Positions 53,465-62,038 of a DNA stretch of 64,000 nt are shown in pieces; the first letter of the stretch is position 1; every line of letters begins with the position of its first letter. Below the pieces are notes generated by a model, which searched no databases, was not told where the DNA came from, and saw only the letters and a list, made by a program, of their open reading frames with translations. Position numbers and translations under genes: made by a program. Location: assembly GCA_910589655.1 (NCBI GenBank), contig CAJUTJ010000172.1, positions 1-64,000 on the forward strand, read 5' to 3'. This stretch comes from an uncultured Acetatifactor sp. (GTDB taxonomy: Bacteria > Bacillota > Clostridia > Lachnospirales > Lachnospiraceae).

Positions 53465-55042
53465 CTACAGCAACGGCGCAACAGCTTTCATCAGACGCCC
53501 TGCCAATTTCACCCTCCATTTTTCATGGCGGATCGTTTCTGCCGTAACCTGCCTGCATTTGGCAAGTGTGGCCTGAAAATCATCTTCGATATCCCGGATG
53601 CAGCCCGTGCGGTACATATAGGTAGCACATTCAAAATGATGGTACAGGCTGCGGTAATCCAGATTAATGGTTCCCACCACCGCTTCCGCCATATCGCTTA
53701 CAAACACCTTGGCATGGACAAACCCCGGAGTATATTCATATATTTTCACCCCGGATTCCAACAAGGAAGCATAATGGGTTTTTGCCAAGGCATAGGGAAT
53801 GGCTTTGTCAGGGATTCCGGGCAGAATCAAAATCACCTCCACACCCCTCTCGGCGGCAAATCTCAGGGCAGTTTCCATCTCACCGTCCAAAATCAAATAA
53901 GGCGTCATAATATGTACAAAGGACAGGGATCTATTCAGGATATCCATATATACCCTTTCCCCCAGCTTTTCACCGTCCAGCGGGCAATCCCCGTAAGGGA
54001 TGACATATCCCTCTGCCTCTGCCACGCTCACGGAAGGATAGGATAAGAAATGCTTGTACTCCTCCTTTTTTTCATCAATCCCCCACATCTGTAAAAACAT
54101 TAGGGTAAAACTTTTAGCGGCTTCTCCCCGCAGCATTACGGCTGTGTCTTTCCAGTGCCCGAATTTTATCCTTTGGTTAATATACTCATCCGCAAGGTTT
54201 ACACCCCCGTTAAATGCCGTATGGCCGTCAATGACCAAAATCTTCCTATGATCCCGGTAATTATAGCAGGTGGAGACAAAAGGCGATACCGGCGCAAACA
54301 CTTTACATTGGATCCCCAATGCTTTCAGCCGCTTGGGGTAATCCCTAGGCAGCAGCGCAAACTCGCAGGTTCCGTCGTACATCATGCGGACGTCCACCCC
54401 TTCTGCAGCCTTTCTGGCAAGGATTTCCAATATCCTCCCCCACATAATCCCCTCATCCACAATAAAATATTCCATGAAAATAAAATGCTGCGCCTTCTCA
54501 AGCTGTTTCAGCATCTCCTCAAACTTGTCCTCCCCCAAGGGAAAGTATGTCACGGAGGTTTTGTCAAATACCGGATGACAGCCGCTCCTATGCATATAAT
54601 GCGCCAGCGCCGCCACCCCCGGATTCTCCTCTGTCAGCCGTTTCATTACTTCTTTCGACTGAGGAATACTTTCTTTCGTACCGGAAATAATCCGGTCAAT
54701 ACGCTTTTTCAGCGCCCTATGGCCAATCTCACTCTGCGTATACCAAAACAAAAGCACGCCGAACACAGGCATGAGCATAATCACAATCAGCCATGTAACC
54801 TTAGCCGTTGCATTTATCTTACTGTTCAGGAGATATATCACCATAAGGACGGTGAACAGCACCGTCCCGCCGAAAATATGGGGCAGAAATTCCTTAAACC
54901 ATTGAAAGATACTGAATAAAATAAGCACCTGAAAAACAAGCAAAAATAGAATCAAACCGAAACGGCTGAATATGGCGTGGATAATGCCTTTTTGTCCCTT
55001 TTTCAGCAAGGTAATCCCTTTATTTTTATAATCCTCTATCAT
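53465..55042 (-). CDS. cls: Cardiolipin synthase (phospholipase D family)
   Basis: A 525-residue membrane enzyme that joins two phosphatidylglycerols into cardiolipin and glycerol. Two N-terminal helices (about 28-70) are followed by two PLD domains with HKD motifs: HRKILVIDGHTAFNGGVNLA and HAKVFVSDMAEAVVGTINLD. It lies downstream of the RT gene with a 290-base gap and has a promoter-like sequence of its own. Confidence 0.92.
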   Translation of the reverse strand: MIEDYKNKGITLLKKGQKGIIHAIFSRFGLILFLLVFQVLILFSIFQWFKEFLPHIFGGTVLFTVLMVIYLLNSKINATAKVTWLIVIMLMPVFGVLLFWYTQSEIGHRALKKRIDRIISGTKESIPQSKEVMKRLTEENPGVAALAHYMHRSGCHPVFDKTSVTYFPLGEDKFEEMLKQLEKAQHFIFMEYFIVDEGIMWGRILEILARKAAEGVDVRMMYDGTCEFALLPRDYPKRLKALGIQCKVFAPVSPFVSTCYNYRDHRKILVIDGHTAFNGGVNLADEYINQRIKFGHWKDTAVMLRGEAAKSFTLMFLQMWGIDEKKEEYKHFLSYPSVSVAEAEGYVIPYGDCPLDGEKLGERVYMDILNRSLSFVHIMTPYLILDGEMETALRFAAERGVEVILILPGIPDKAIPYALAKTHYASLLESGVKIYEYTPGFVHAKVFVSDMAEAVVGTINLDYRSLYHHFECATYMYRTGCIRDIEDDFQATLAKCRQVTAETIRHEKWRVKLAGRLMKAVAPLL

Positions 55043-55150
55043 ATTCCGGCCTTCCTTTTCTCAATGTAAAAATAAAACCCTATCCCTGAAACACTTTTGG
55101 GGACCGCCTACAGAAACGGCCGCCTGAGTATGCAGGAAAATATAGTTTAT

Positions 55151-55181
55151 ATTATAAACCGTACAGCAGCAGGAAGGTCAA
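55151..55181 (-). promoter_or_regulatory. Possible promoter of the cardiolipin synthase gene
   Basis: TTGACC (55176-55181) and a perfect TATAAT (55151-55156) with a 19-base spacer, longer than ideal. The leader would be about 100 bases. Confidence 0.45.
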
Positions 55182-55335
55182 TATACAATTCATAAAATGT
55201 TTCCCTATTCCATTTTTTTAACCGTTCAGACAAGCACAGAACGGTTATCTTTCGTTCATTATCCACAGAGTAAGCTGCCGTAACGTCTCCCCGGTGTCCA
55301 CAAATGCGCAGTATCGTTTTCAGGCGCTATACACT
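55182..55335. other. Non-coding stretch directly downstream of the RT-nitrilase gene
   Basis: No gene seen. A perfect 8-bp stem AACCGTTC/GAACGGTT with an 11-base loop lies at 55220-55246, but it is followed on the minus strand by As rather than Ts, so it is not a standard terminator. Whether this holds a structured RNA belonging to the RT cannot be decided by eye. Confidence 0.4.
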
Positions 55336-58300
55336 TTATCTATTCAGCCTGCCTTCCAATTTGCCCTGTATCTTTAATTTAACAATTTCTTTATCAAATA
55401 AAGGCGGGGTAGGTTTATATTCTTTGTTCATCTTTTGCAGATTATATTCTTTCAATTGGAAGTCCCGCAGCTTTTCATAATCAACCGTACCTACAAGCAC
55501 TGTAGCGTTATTCCCGCCCTTTGTTTTTATGATATCTTTCATTTCCGTTTTAGATGGCATTGTGATTCTGCTGTCCCCATAATCGGAAGAGTTTACCTGC
55601 ACACAATAACAGTGCAGGTCTCTGCTCAGGGATTCCAGAATGTTACTGTAATAATTTGTGTCTTTATTCCATTCTACCGCTACAAGCACATCGGCAAATG
55701 CGGAAAACAAGGCCCTGTCCTCAATGGATGCCAGTTCAAAACAACAATACACAGGAAACCAGCAGTCACGCCAATGGTACAGCTCATAGCTCTTACCGGA
55801 TACCTCGCACAACCGATATCCATGAATCATCTCCAGCTCATGAGGGGCATAATGATTTTTCAAATGGAATGAAAGCACCGCACATCTATAGCCTGTCTCC
55901 TCATAAGGGAGAACCACCGCTGTATAATTATAGACTCTGCCTTCATGGATGATATGTTCGATTCCGGCAATCAATGCCATATTATTTTTGGTACAGGTAC
56001 GTATCATGGCGGGCAGCCATTCTATCGGCACGCCGGCTTCCGGCAGTACTAGCATATCTGCCTTTTCCGATATGGCGCTGTTTACAATATGCGAAAGAGC
56101 TTTATAGCGCTTATAAGAGCGATTGGGATTTCCTTTCACCAATCGTTCAAAATTACTGTATGCCAATTCGATATTTGCAACGGCGATTCTCAGTTTTCCC
56201 TGCCGCTGTAAACCTACGGATATCACAGGGATATCCTTTTTCCCTTTTAAATCTGTTTTGGAGGCACGTATTGCCTGATCTACCCCATTCACACGCACGC
56301 GGAAATTTATTTTTATATATTGCTTCTTGATGGAGTCCATATCGCATAATGCCTTTGACTGCCTGTATGGCTTTCTCTCTTTTTCCGCATTACTGAGCCA
56401 TGATACCACTAATTCCCTGATATACAAATCATACATTGTAACCATATAAGGGAAAAATACATATTCGCTGTCCTCTCCGGAAGACGCTCGGCCGGGAACG
56501 CCGTTTCCGGAGAAAACATTTATGGAAGGCTTGGCCTTCTGCAATCCCCTTCTGCCGGATTCCTTTTTGTCGGATTCTTTCAACAGCGTGGAGAACTCGT
56601 ACAAAGCTATTTCTTCCGAATCGTCCGCATTTTCAAACCATTCTTTTCCCAGAACATCCGGCAGAACAGGCAGAATGTACTTATCGTACATACGTGTGAG
56701 CAGATACTGTCTCCGATCCTCCGATATATCCTCCAAATCCCTCTGAAAGCTGTTTGCAAATATCCCTATATGCTTCCTTACATCAGACCCCCAGACAAGA
56801 GAAAGCGCCCGCACCCAAGCGGAATAAAGGTAATCCTGAAGATTCTGCCGTACATCCTCTTCACAGCCCTCCCCATCCCCGACACATTTTAACAGTTTCA
56901 CTGCCGAAAAAATATTTTTCATAAACACCCCCAAAGCTTTCCATTGGGCATTCACAACAAATATTTCAATTACTTTTTCCCAAGTGATGTAGTTATCAAT
57001 AATCACATCGGGCGTATAGATTTGGGAAATATCCTGTGCAAATTTGTTTTCCACCTTGTCATTGATCAAGCTGCTGATTCTCATATATTTCCCCAGCAAT
57101 TTGGATAATGCAAATTTATTGATGGAAATTCCGTCTACCCCGCGGAACTTGTTGATGCTCTCTTTGTTGTCAATATCGTAGATTTCACTGTAATCATTTG
57201 CGTCAAATACAGCCTCATCCTCCGGCAGGAAACGGAATTCGCTTTTATTCTCCGTAATCTGATTCCTAAAACACTGCAAAAGAGCGCTGGACTCCCCATG
57301 CTTAAAATAGAACATTTTCACCTTTGCGTTCTGTAAACAAATATGGCTGTCTGAATCCTCCGCAATATTATAAATCTTGTTCAGCGTATACCGGACTTCC
57401 CCCTCGCCGCCAGTATCTTTGGTAAAAAGGGCATATTTATCACAATTCTTCTCCGATACAAAACCACTCCATCTGCTACACTTGGAAAGGCAGTATTCCA
57501 ACACCTTGTCGGCATTCACTTCCTTCCCGTTCATCATTGCATACAGTTCGCTGTTTCTTTCGACCTTATCCACGATGATAATATCATCCACATACCGCCC
57601 GAAGTATAACGGGTTCCATCCGTCGGAAACGGCCTTATCAAATCGTTTTAAACACCAATTTCCCAATACATTGGAGGGCAGAAACCCTATAGGAAGTATA
57701 TTCCGGCCTTGAAATTTGCCGGAAAAAAGTCTGGAATACTTCTCTATGACTTTCCGCACAAACGTGTTTAATCTTCCGGCACATATTTCCGTGTCACCGT
57801 CAATCTCTTCCTCCGGTAATTCATCACTGAAGACTCCTTCCTCCAGTATTTGCCCAAAGGCTTTTTGGCTCAAATCCACACTGTAAAAGAATCGTTCAAA
57901 ATCCATTGTAAACACAATGATGTCTTGGTTATTATGAATACTGTTTTGTGCCAGCTCCAGCGCCGAGTCCCTCCAGCTCTCATACTGTTGGAAATATGGT
58001 TCAAACAAATAAGGGGAATAAGAAATAGCGTCTTCTTCCTCCAATTCCTGAATCATCAGTTTTCTCATCCTGTTCCCGTAGGATTTATCATACAAATCCT
58101 TATCCAGCTTCCAGCCTATCATCAACAGCCACAATACGCCTAATATATGCCCTTCCACATCCATACTGATAAAATATTGCAGTTTATCAATTTCGGTTTC
58201 CTTGGGTACGCTGTTTGTGATGAAGGATACCCCCTTTTGCCTTTGCCTTGGGCTGTCCTTTTGTGGGTGGTCTTTTTGTGCCTTCCCTTTTTCCGCCTGC

Positions 58301-58572
58301 TCCTTTGAATCTGCCAGACTTTTCGGAAAGGCTTTAAAGGAAACACTCTTCAGGATCTTTTTCTGCAGCGCTTCCCATTTATCGTTGTCGTCGCTTACCA
58401 GAGCCCTGTGAATTCCCCTCAGTTTCCTGTCAATTGTCCTCGTTTTTCCGTTAACCGACCCGTTTTCGTATTCCACCAGCTGCTGCCGAAGCAGCAGCTG
58501 GGTCTTATCGAAATAAATACTGCACTTTAGCTTTTTGTATGCTTTTCTCACCAACTCTTCTGTATATTCCAT
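55336..58572 (-). CDS. Reverse transcriptase fused to a nitrilase-like domain (UG1/DRT type 1-like)
   Basis: A 1078-residue protein. Residues about 120-430 are a reverse transcriptase: motif A FTMDFERFFYSVD (Asp224), motif B GFLPSNVLGN (296-305) and catalytic YVDD (327-330). A middle region (430-780) is unassigned. Residues about 793-1040 form a nitrilase-like C-N hydrolase with an apparently intact triad: Glu845 in VLPEAG, Lys905 in HLKNHYAPHE and Cys944 in VYCCFE. This layout is that of the UG1 group of unknown-group RTs (DRT type 1), reported as antiphage. Group assignment is from domain order and motifs, not a tree. It has its own promoter, and GAGGT precedes the ATG. No retron-type RNA or group II intron parts are seen, and no second gene is evident. 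Confidence 0.85.
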   Translation of the reverse strand: MEYTEELVRKAYKKLKCSIYFDKTQLLLRQQLVEYENGSVNGKTRTIDRKLRGIHRALVSDDNDKWEALQKKILKSVSFKAFPKSLADSKEQAEKGKAQKDHPQKDSPRQRQKGVSFITNSVPKETEIDKLQYFISMDVEGHILGVLWLLMIGWKLDKDLYDKSYGNRMRKLMIQELEEEDAISYSPYLFEPYFQQYESWRDSALELAQNSIHNNQDIIVFTMDFERFFYSVDLSQKAFGQILEEGVFSDELPEEEIDGDTEICAGRLNTFVRKVIEKYSRLFSGKFQGRNILPIGFLPSNVLGNWCLKRFDKAVSDGWNPLYFGRYVDDIIIVDKVERNSELYAMMNGKEVNADKVLEYCLSKCSRWSGFVSEKNCDKYALFTKDTGGEGEVRYTLNKIYNIAEDSDSHICLQNAKVKMFYFKHGESSALLQCFRNQITENKSEFRFLPEDEAVFDANDYSEIYDIDNKESINKFRGVDGISINKFALSKLLGKYMRISSLINDKVENKFAQDISQIYTPDVIIDNYITWEKVIEIFVVNAQWKALGVFMKNIFSAVKLLKCVGDGEGCEEDVRQNLQDYLYSAWVRALSLVWGSDVRKHIGIFANSFQRDLEDISEDRRQYLLTRMYDKYILPVLPDVLGKEWFENADDSEEIALYEFSTLLKESDKKESGRRGLQKAKPSINVFSGNGVPGRASSGEDSEYVFFPYMVTMYDLYIRELVVSWLSNAEKERKPYRQSKALCDMDSIKKQYIKINFRVRVNGVDQAIRASKTDLKGKKDIPVISVGLQRQGKLRIAVANIELAYSNFERLVKGNPNRSYKRYKALSHIVNSAISEKADMLVLPEAGVPIEWLPAMIRTCTKNNMALIAGIEHIIHEGRVYNYTAVVLPYEETGYRCAVLSFHLKNHYAPHELEMIHGYRLCEVSGKSYELYHWRDCWFPVYCCFELASIEDRALFSAFADVLVAVEWNKDTNYYSNILESLSRDLHCYCVQVNSSDYGDSRITMPSKTEMKDIIKTKGGNNATVLVGTVDYEKLRDFQLKEYNLQKMNKEYKPTPPLFDKEIVKLKIQGKLEGRLNR

Positions 58573-58624
58573 AGTGATACCTCGTGTGTGCTTATTTACT
58601 CTGACAGTCGCTTCGTGTAATCAG

Positions 58625-58653
58625 ATTATATTATCTTATGTGCTTTACTGCAA
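58625..58653 (-). promoter_or_regulatory. Sigma-A promoter of the RT-nitrilase gene
   Basis: TTGCAG (58648-58653), an ideal 17-base spacer and a perfect TATAAT (58625-58630). The -35 begins only seven bases after the stop of the upstream transferase gene. The leader is about 45 bases. Confidence 0.75.
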
Positions 58654-58659
58654 GAGGTT

Positions 58660-61600
58660 CTATCCCATCAAATCCACAATTTTTTCATATACCCTCTGGC
58701 AGTTATTATGGTCATTATAAGCAAAAAATCCGTCTATCCTCTCCCTATACATAGCTTTTAACGCACAACCGCTATTCACATATGAAATGATTCCCTTGAC
58801 TAGAGTTTCTAAATCATACACTACCTCCCCGAATCCGTCTTCCTCGTATTCAAAATATCCCTTTTGATAGGTATGTTCTCCGGAAAAGAATCTGTTTCTG
58901 TCAAACTGGGCATATAATACAGGCTTTCTCAAATAAGCAAAATCCATTGCCGTAGAAGAATAGTCCGTAATAAGCAAATCCGCTTCTGCAAACGCTTCCC
59001 GGTAACTCTTATCCGATTGGAAGAAAAGAACTCTGTCATCTTTGTCAAACAGATCCATACTGCCGCGCAGATTGGTATGAGGTAAAAAGCATAAGGTATA
59101 TCCCTGTACTGCACATGCTTCTAACAGAGCGCTGTCATTGAGTAATCCATTATAAAACTTATAAAAATCTGTTCCTGCAAAATCGTCTCTTACCTGCACG
59201 GCATCCTTGTCCGATTCTGCAGCATTGAAATCCTTCATCAGCCATTTCCGCCATGTGGGCATTACTAAAATGTATTTTTTCTCGTCATGATATAGACGGT
59301 CATATCTGGGCAGCCCCGTCAGCCAAATATGCTTATCCTCATAATAATAATTGCAGTCACGAATGGACTGCGCCTCTCTGTACGCCGAACAGATAAAGCC
59401 GTCTATATTCTTATTATAACGGTTAAGCCATTGGCTTAAGTCATCTTTAATGACTCCGTGCTGCAGAAATACATACTTTTTTCTGCAGTATAAGTCTTTA
59501 TATATATTATTTACATGCTTTTTCCTCCATACCGGATCAATAATGTATTCGTCCGCCTGTGATGAAATGATACAATCCGCAATTAAGTGGAGAAGCATAT
59601 GTTCTCTGGAATCCTGCTCTACTACCTTACCCATAGCGGATAACCTTTCATAATCTGCGGAATCCTTGGAAATTACAAAATAAACTTCCGCTTTCAGGTC
59701 ATTTCTGCCCGCTAAGTATTGGAAAAGGGCCTCTCCGTTGTCATCCCCGTTATGATAACGGTCGGAGACCAGCCAAATCTGCTTTCTGTTCCCGCTCCAT
59801 GCTTTTCGGTTAAGAGCCTGCTTTCTGACAGCAATTGCCTCCATAATTTCCGGAAGCTCCCCGCACTTCTCATGAAGGATTTGTTCCTCAAATTCCTGTT
59901 CAAAATCCGGTATCTGCATTATGGAAGACATATTCCATATGGATAATTTGTTTCCGTCCAACCGGATTGTCCAATTGCATTCCGAATAATATGATCGGGA
60001 AAATTCATTGGAAATAGGCATAAACTTCCCTAAAACAATCCTCGACCTAATAATATCCATGCCATTGACAGTAGTGCCAAAATATACTTCTCCCGTATCG
60101 TTTGATACCAGTGGAATCTGAATTTTGAAAGCATCTACATATAAGGCATCCTCTCCCAAGATTCTTACATTTCTGTTTTTCCCAGTGTCACTGTGTTCAA
60201 CAGACCGCTTTTCTCCGTTAAACAAAATCCAATTTTCACAATCCGGTTCCAGATTTGCATAAAATCCCTCCAGAAAAAACATACAGCCTTCTATTCTCAT
60301 AAATTCAAGTCTTAAATAACAGTTTGCGGCATCTGAACAATAGATATCATCAAAATAGTAATACAAATTATCGTTCTCATACCTTTTTTGCATATTGCAA
60401 TCTGTCTTAACTTTGCCCAGATAGAATAAATGCTCACGAAACAATTGCCGTTGCCCCATAAGCACATCGGTATCCATCTGCTTTATCAAATTTTTAATCA
60501 GCCGTTTATATTGGGAAAATCCTTCTTCACCAATAACGGATTTTGCAGTTTTCCCGTCTCCGTCCGAGCGCAGCCTCCATTGTAATTGCCCCATTACGGC
60601 ATATTGAACATATTTGGGAACTCTGCCATACGTATTTTCGGCTTCCGCAAACAGCCGTCCCAGCATCTCCGTAAGATACGGAATATAATATTTTTCCGTA
60701 TTTTTGCTTCTCTGTATGGCAGATTGTTCTCCGGTGCTCCTGCGCCGGTACCAGTAGGTACATTCGCTGATCAAACCTATTTTAGCCTGATCACGGTATA
60801 ATACATCATGGACGAATTTAATGTCTTCTCCGTTAATCAGATTCTTGTCAAAGAAAATCCGGTTTTTAATAAAATCCGTTTTAAAGAAAGAAGCGGCTGT
60901 AAAATACTGTGGTTTGTCCCACTCCTGCATTAAATCAAGAATGCGAGTGCCGTTCTCAAACCGATACGTTGTCCAATGGTCTCCTGTCTGCGCATCAAAA
61001 AAACAAAGCGGATATGTCACCATTGAAATTTCCTGTTCATGCTCCTCGAAAAACAAGAAACATTTTTCCAGCACATTTTCGGAAAGTTTATCATCGGAAT
61101 CCGGAAAAGTAATATATTTGCCTTGTGCAATGGCAATTCCGGCATTTCTGGCAGACGAAACGCCGCCGTTTTCTTTGTGCAGTACTTTTATCCACGGATA
61201 TTTTTGAGCATAGGCATCGCAAATATCCTCCGAGCCGTCACATGATCCGTCGTCCACAAGAATCATTTCATATATATTTTCAAACACATGGTTTTGAAAT
61301 TGTGCGTCCGGATTTGTCCTCAAATGCTTTGCCAAAATATCCTGTTTCTGCGATAACACACTTTCAAGCATTTCAGGTAAGAATTCCGCGGTATTGTATA
61401 CTGCTATGACGACGGAAATCATATATGGATAAAGAGTCTGATAATCCGGCAGTTCCCCGTATTTATACTTATATCCCCGGAGCTTCCGTAGAAGAGCCGT
61501 CAGGACATGTGCCAGCTTATAGGTCTTGGAGTTTCTGATTTCCGTGAGTTCATTTAAATATCTGTTGCGCTCCATAAGCGCCTGATCTTTTAAAATAATT

Positions 61601-61683
61601 GCCTGTGAAAGCTGATTACGTAATGCTTCTGTCTCTTTATTATCGTTCTTCAATCCGAATTGTTCTTTTTCTACTTTATCCAT
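58660..61683 (-). CDS. Two-domain transferase: family 2 glycosyltransferase plus TagF-like glycerophosphotransferase
   Basis: A 1007-residue cytoplasmic, membrane-associated enzyme of teichoic-acid or surface-polymer synthesis. After a coiled-coil-like N-terminus the GT2 domain shows MISVVIAVYNTAEFLPEML, LVDDGSCDGS and ITFPDSDDKL. The C-terminal third is a CDP-glycerol glycerophosphotransferase domain: LVSDRYHNGDDNGEALFQYL, LQHGVIKDDL, LTGLPRYDRLYHD, MPTWRKWL and LITDYSSTAMDFAYLRKPVLY. I start it at ATG 61683 (MDKVEKEQFG). An 84-codon in-frame extension is ignored because it runs through a duplicated non-coding segment. No ribosome-binding site is strong here. Confidence 0.85.
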   Translation of the reverse strand: MDKVEKEQFGLKNDNKETEALRNQLSQAIILKDQALMERNRYLNELTEIRNSKTYKLAHVLTALLRKLRGYKYKYGELPDYQTLYPYMISVVIAVYNTAEFLPEMLESVLSQKQDILAKHLRTNPDAQFQNHVFENIYEMILVDDGSCDGSEDICDAYAQKYPWIKVLHKENGGVSSARNAGIAIAQGKYITFPDSDDKLSENVLEKCFLFFEEHEQEISMVTYPLCFFDAQTGDHWTTYRFENGTRILDLMQEWDKPQYFTAASFFKTDFIKNRIFFDKNLINGEDIKFVHDVLYRDQAKIGLISECTYWYRRRSTGEQSAIQRSKNTEKYYIPYLTEMLGRLFAEAENTYGRVPKYVQYAVMGQLQWRLRSDGDGKTAKSVIGEEGFSQYKRLIKNLIKQMDTDVLMGQRQLFREHLFYLGKVKTDCNMQKRYENDNLYYYFDDIYCSDAANCYLRLEFMRIEGCMFFLEGFYANLEPDCENWILFNGEKRSVEHSDTGKNRNVRILGEDALYVDAFKIQIPLVSNDTGEVYFGTTVNGMDIIRSRIVLGKFMPISNEFSRSYYSECNWTIRLDGNKLSIWNMSSIMQIPDFEQEFEEQILHEKCGELPEIMEAIAVRKQALNRKAWSGNRKQIWLVSDRYHNGDDNGEALFQYLAGRNDLKAEVYFVISKDSADYERLSAMGKVVEQDSREHMLLHLIADCIISSQADEYIIDPVWRKKHVNNIYKDLYCRKKYVFLQHGVIKDDLSQWLNRYNKNIDGFICSAYREAQSIRDCNYYYEDKHIWLTGLPRYDRLYHDEKKYILVMPTWRKWLMKDFNAAESDKDAVQVRDDFAGTDFYKFYNGLLNDSALLEACAVQGYTLCFLPHTNLRGSMDLFDKDDRVLFFQSDKSYREAFAEADLLITDYSSTAMDFAYLRKPVLYAQFDRNRFFSGEHTYQKGYFEYEEDGFGEVVYDLETLVKGIISYVNSGCALKAMYRERIDGFFAYNDHNNCQRVYEKIVDLMG

Positions 61684-62038
61684 TATCGTGAACACCCATC
61701 TAAAATTATATTTTCCCAATGAAAGCCTTAGAGCATGTTTCCAAATGACCGTACCGAATAGTTTACCTGTCTTCCCCTTAGACACAGCAAAAACAATCAT
61801 TACACCATCTTGTCGTATAAACAAGAGACTGCACGGTTTCTGCAGGCAGGCTTTAGGGCTTTCACAGTAAACCTTCATGCAACCGGCTGCTCCACCATAT
61901 ATGAAAATCTGAAAGTTTCCTGTGAAGATGCACACAAAATGGGCAAATGCGGCCCATTTTGTGTGTAGGGCAGTCTCAGGATTTTGTGCAAGGGAGCACG
62001 AAACGCCTCGCAGTTACCGCAGGCAGGATTCAGGACTT
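61684..62038. other. Gap between two transferase genes, with a duplicated segment and a perfect hairpin
   Basis: No gene assigned. A 31-bp segment (61841-61871) repeats the 3' end and stop region of the next transferase (62018-62048) at 27 of 31 positions. A perfect 14-bp stem with a 7-base loop lies at 61931-61965; it has no T-tract on either strand. The frame that runs in from the downstream transferase crosses this gap without a ribosome-binding site. Confidence 0.7.

Noticed and set aside
55336..58572. Retron or group II intron reverse transcriptase
   Set aside because: No maturase or endonuclease domain, no intron RNA ends, no msr/msd-like inverted repeats next to it, and a nitrilase domain instead.
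61684..61935. 84-residue N-terminal extension of the two-domain transferase
   Set aside because: It crosses the duplicated 3'-end segment and has no ribosome-binding site; the protein starts sensibly at MDKVEKEQFG.
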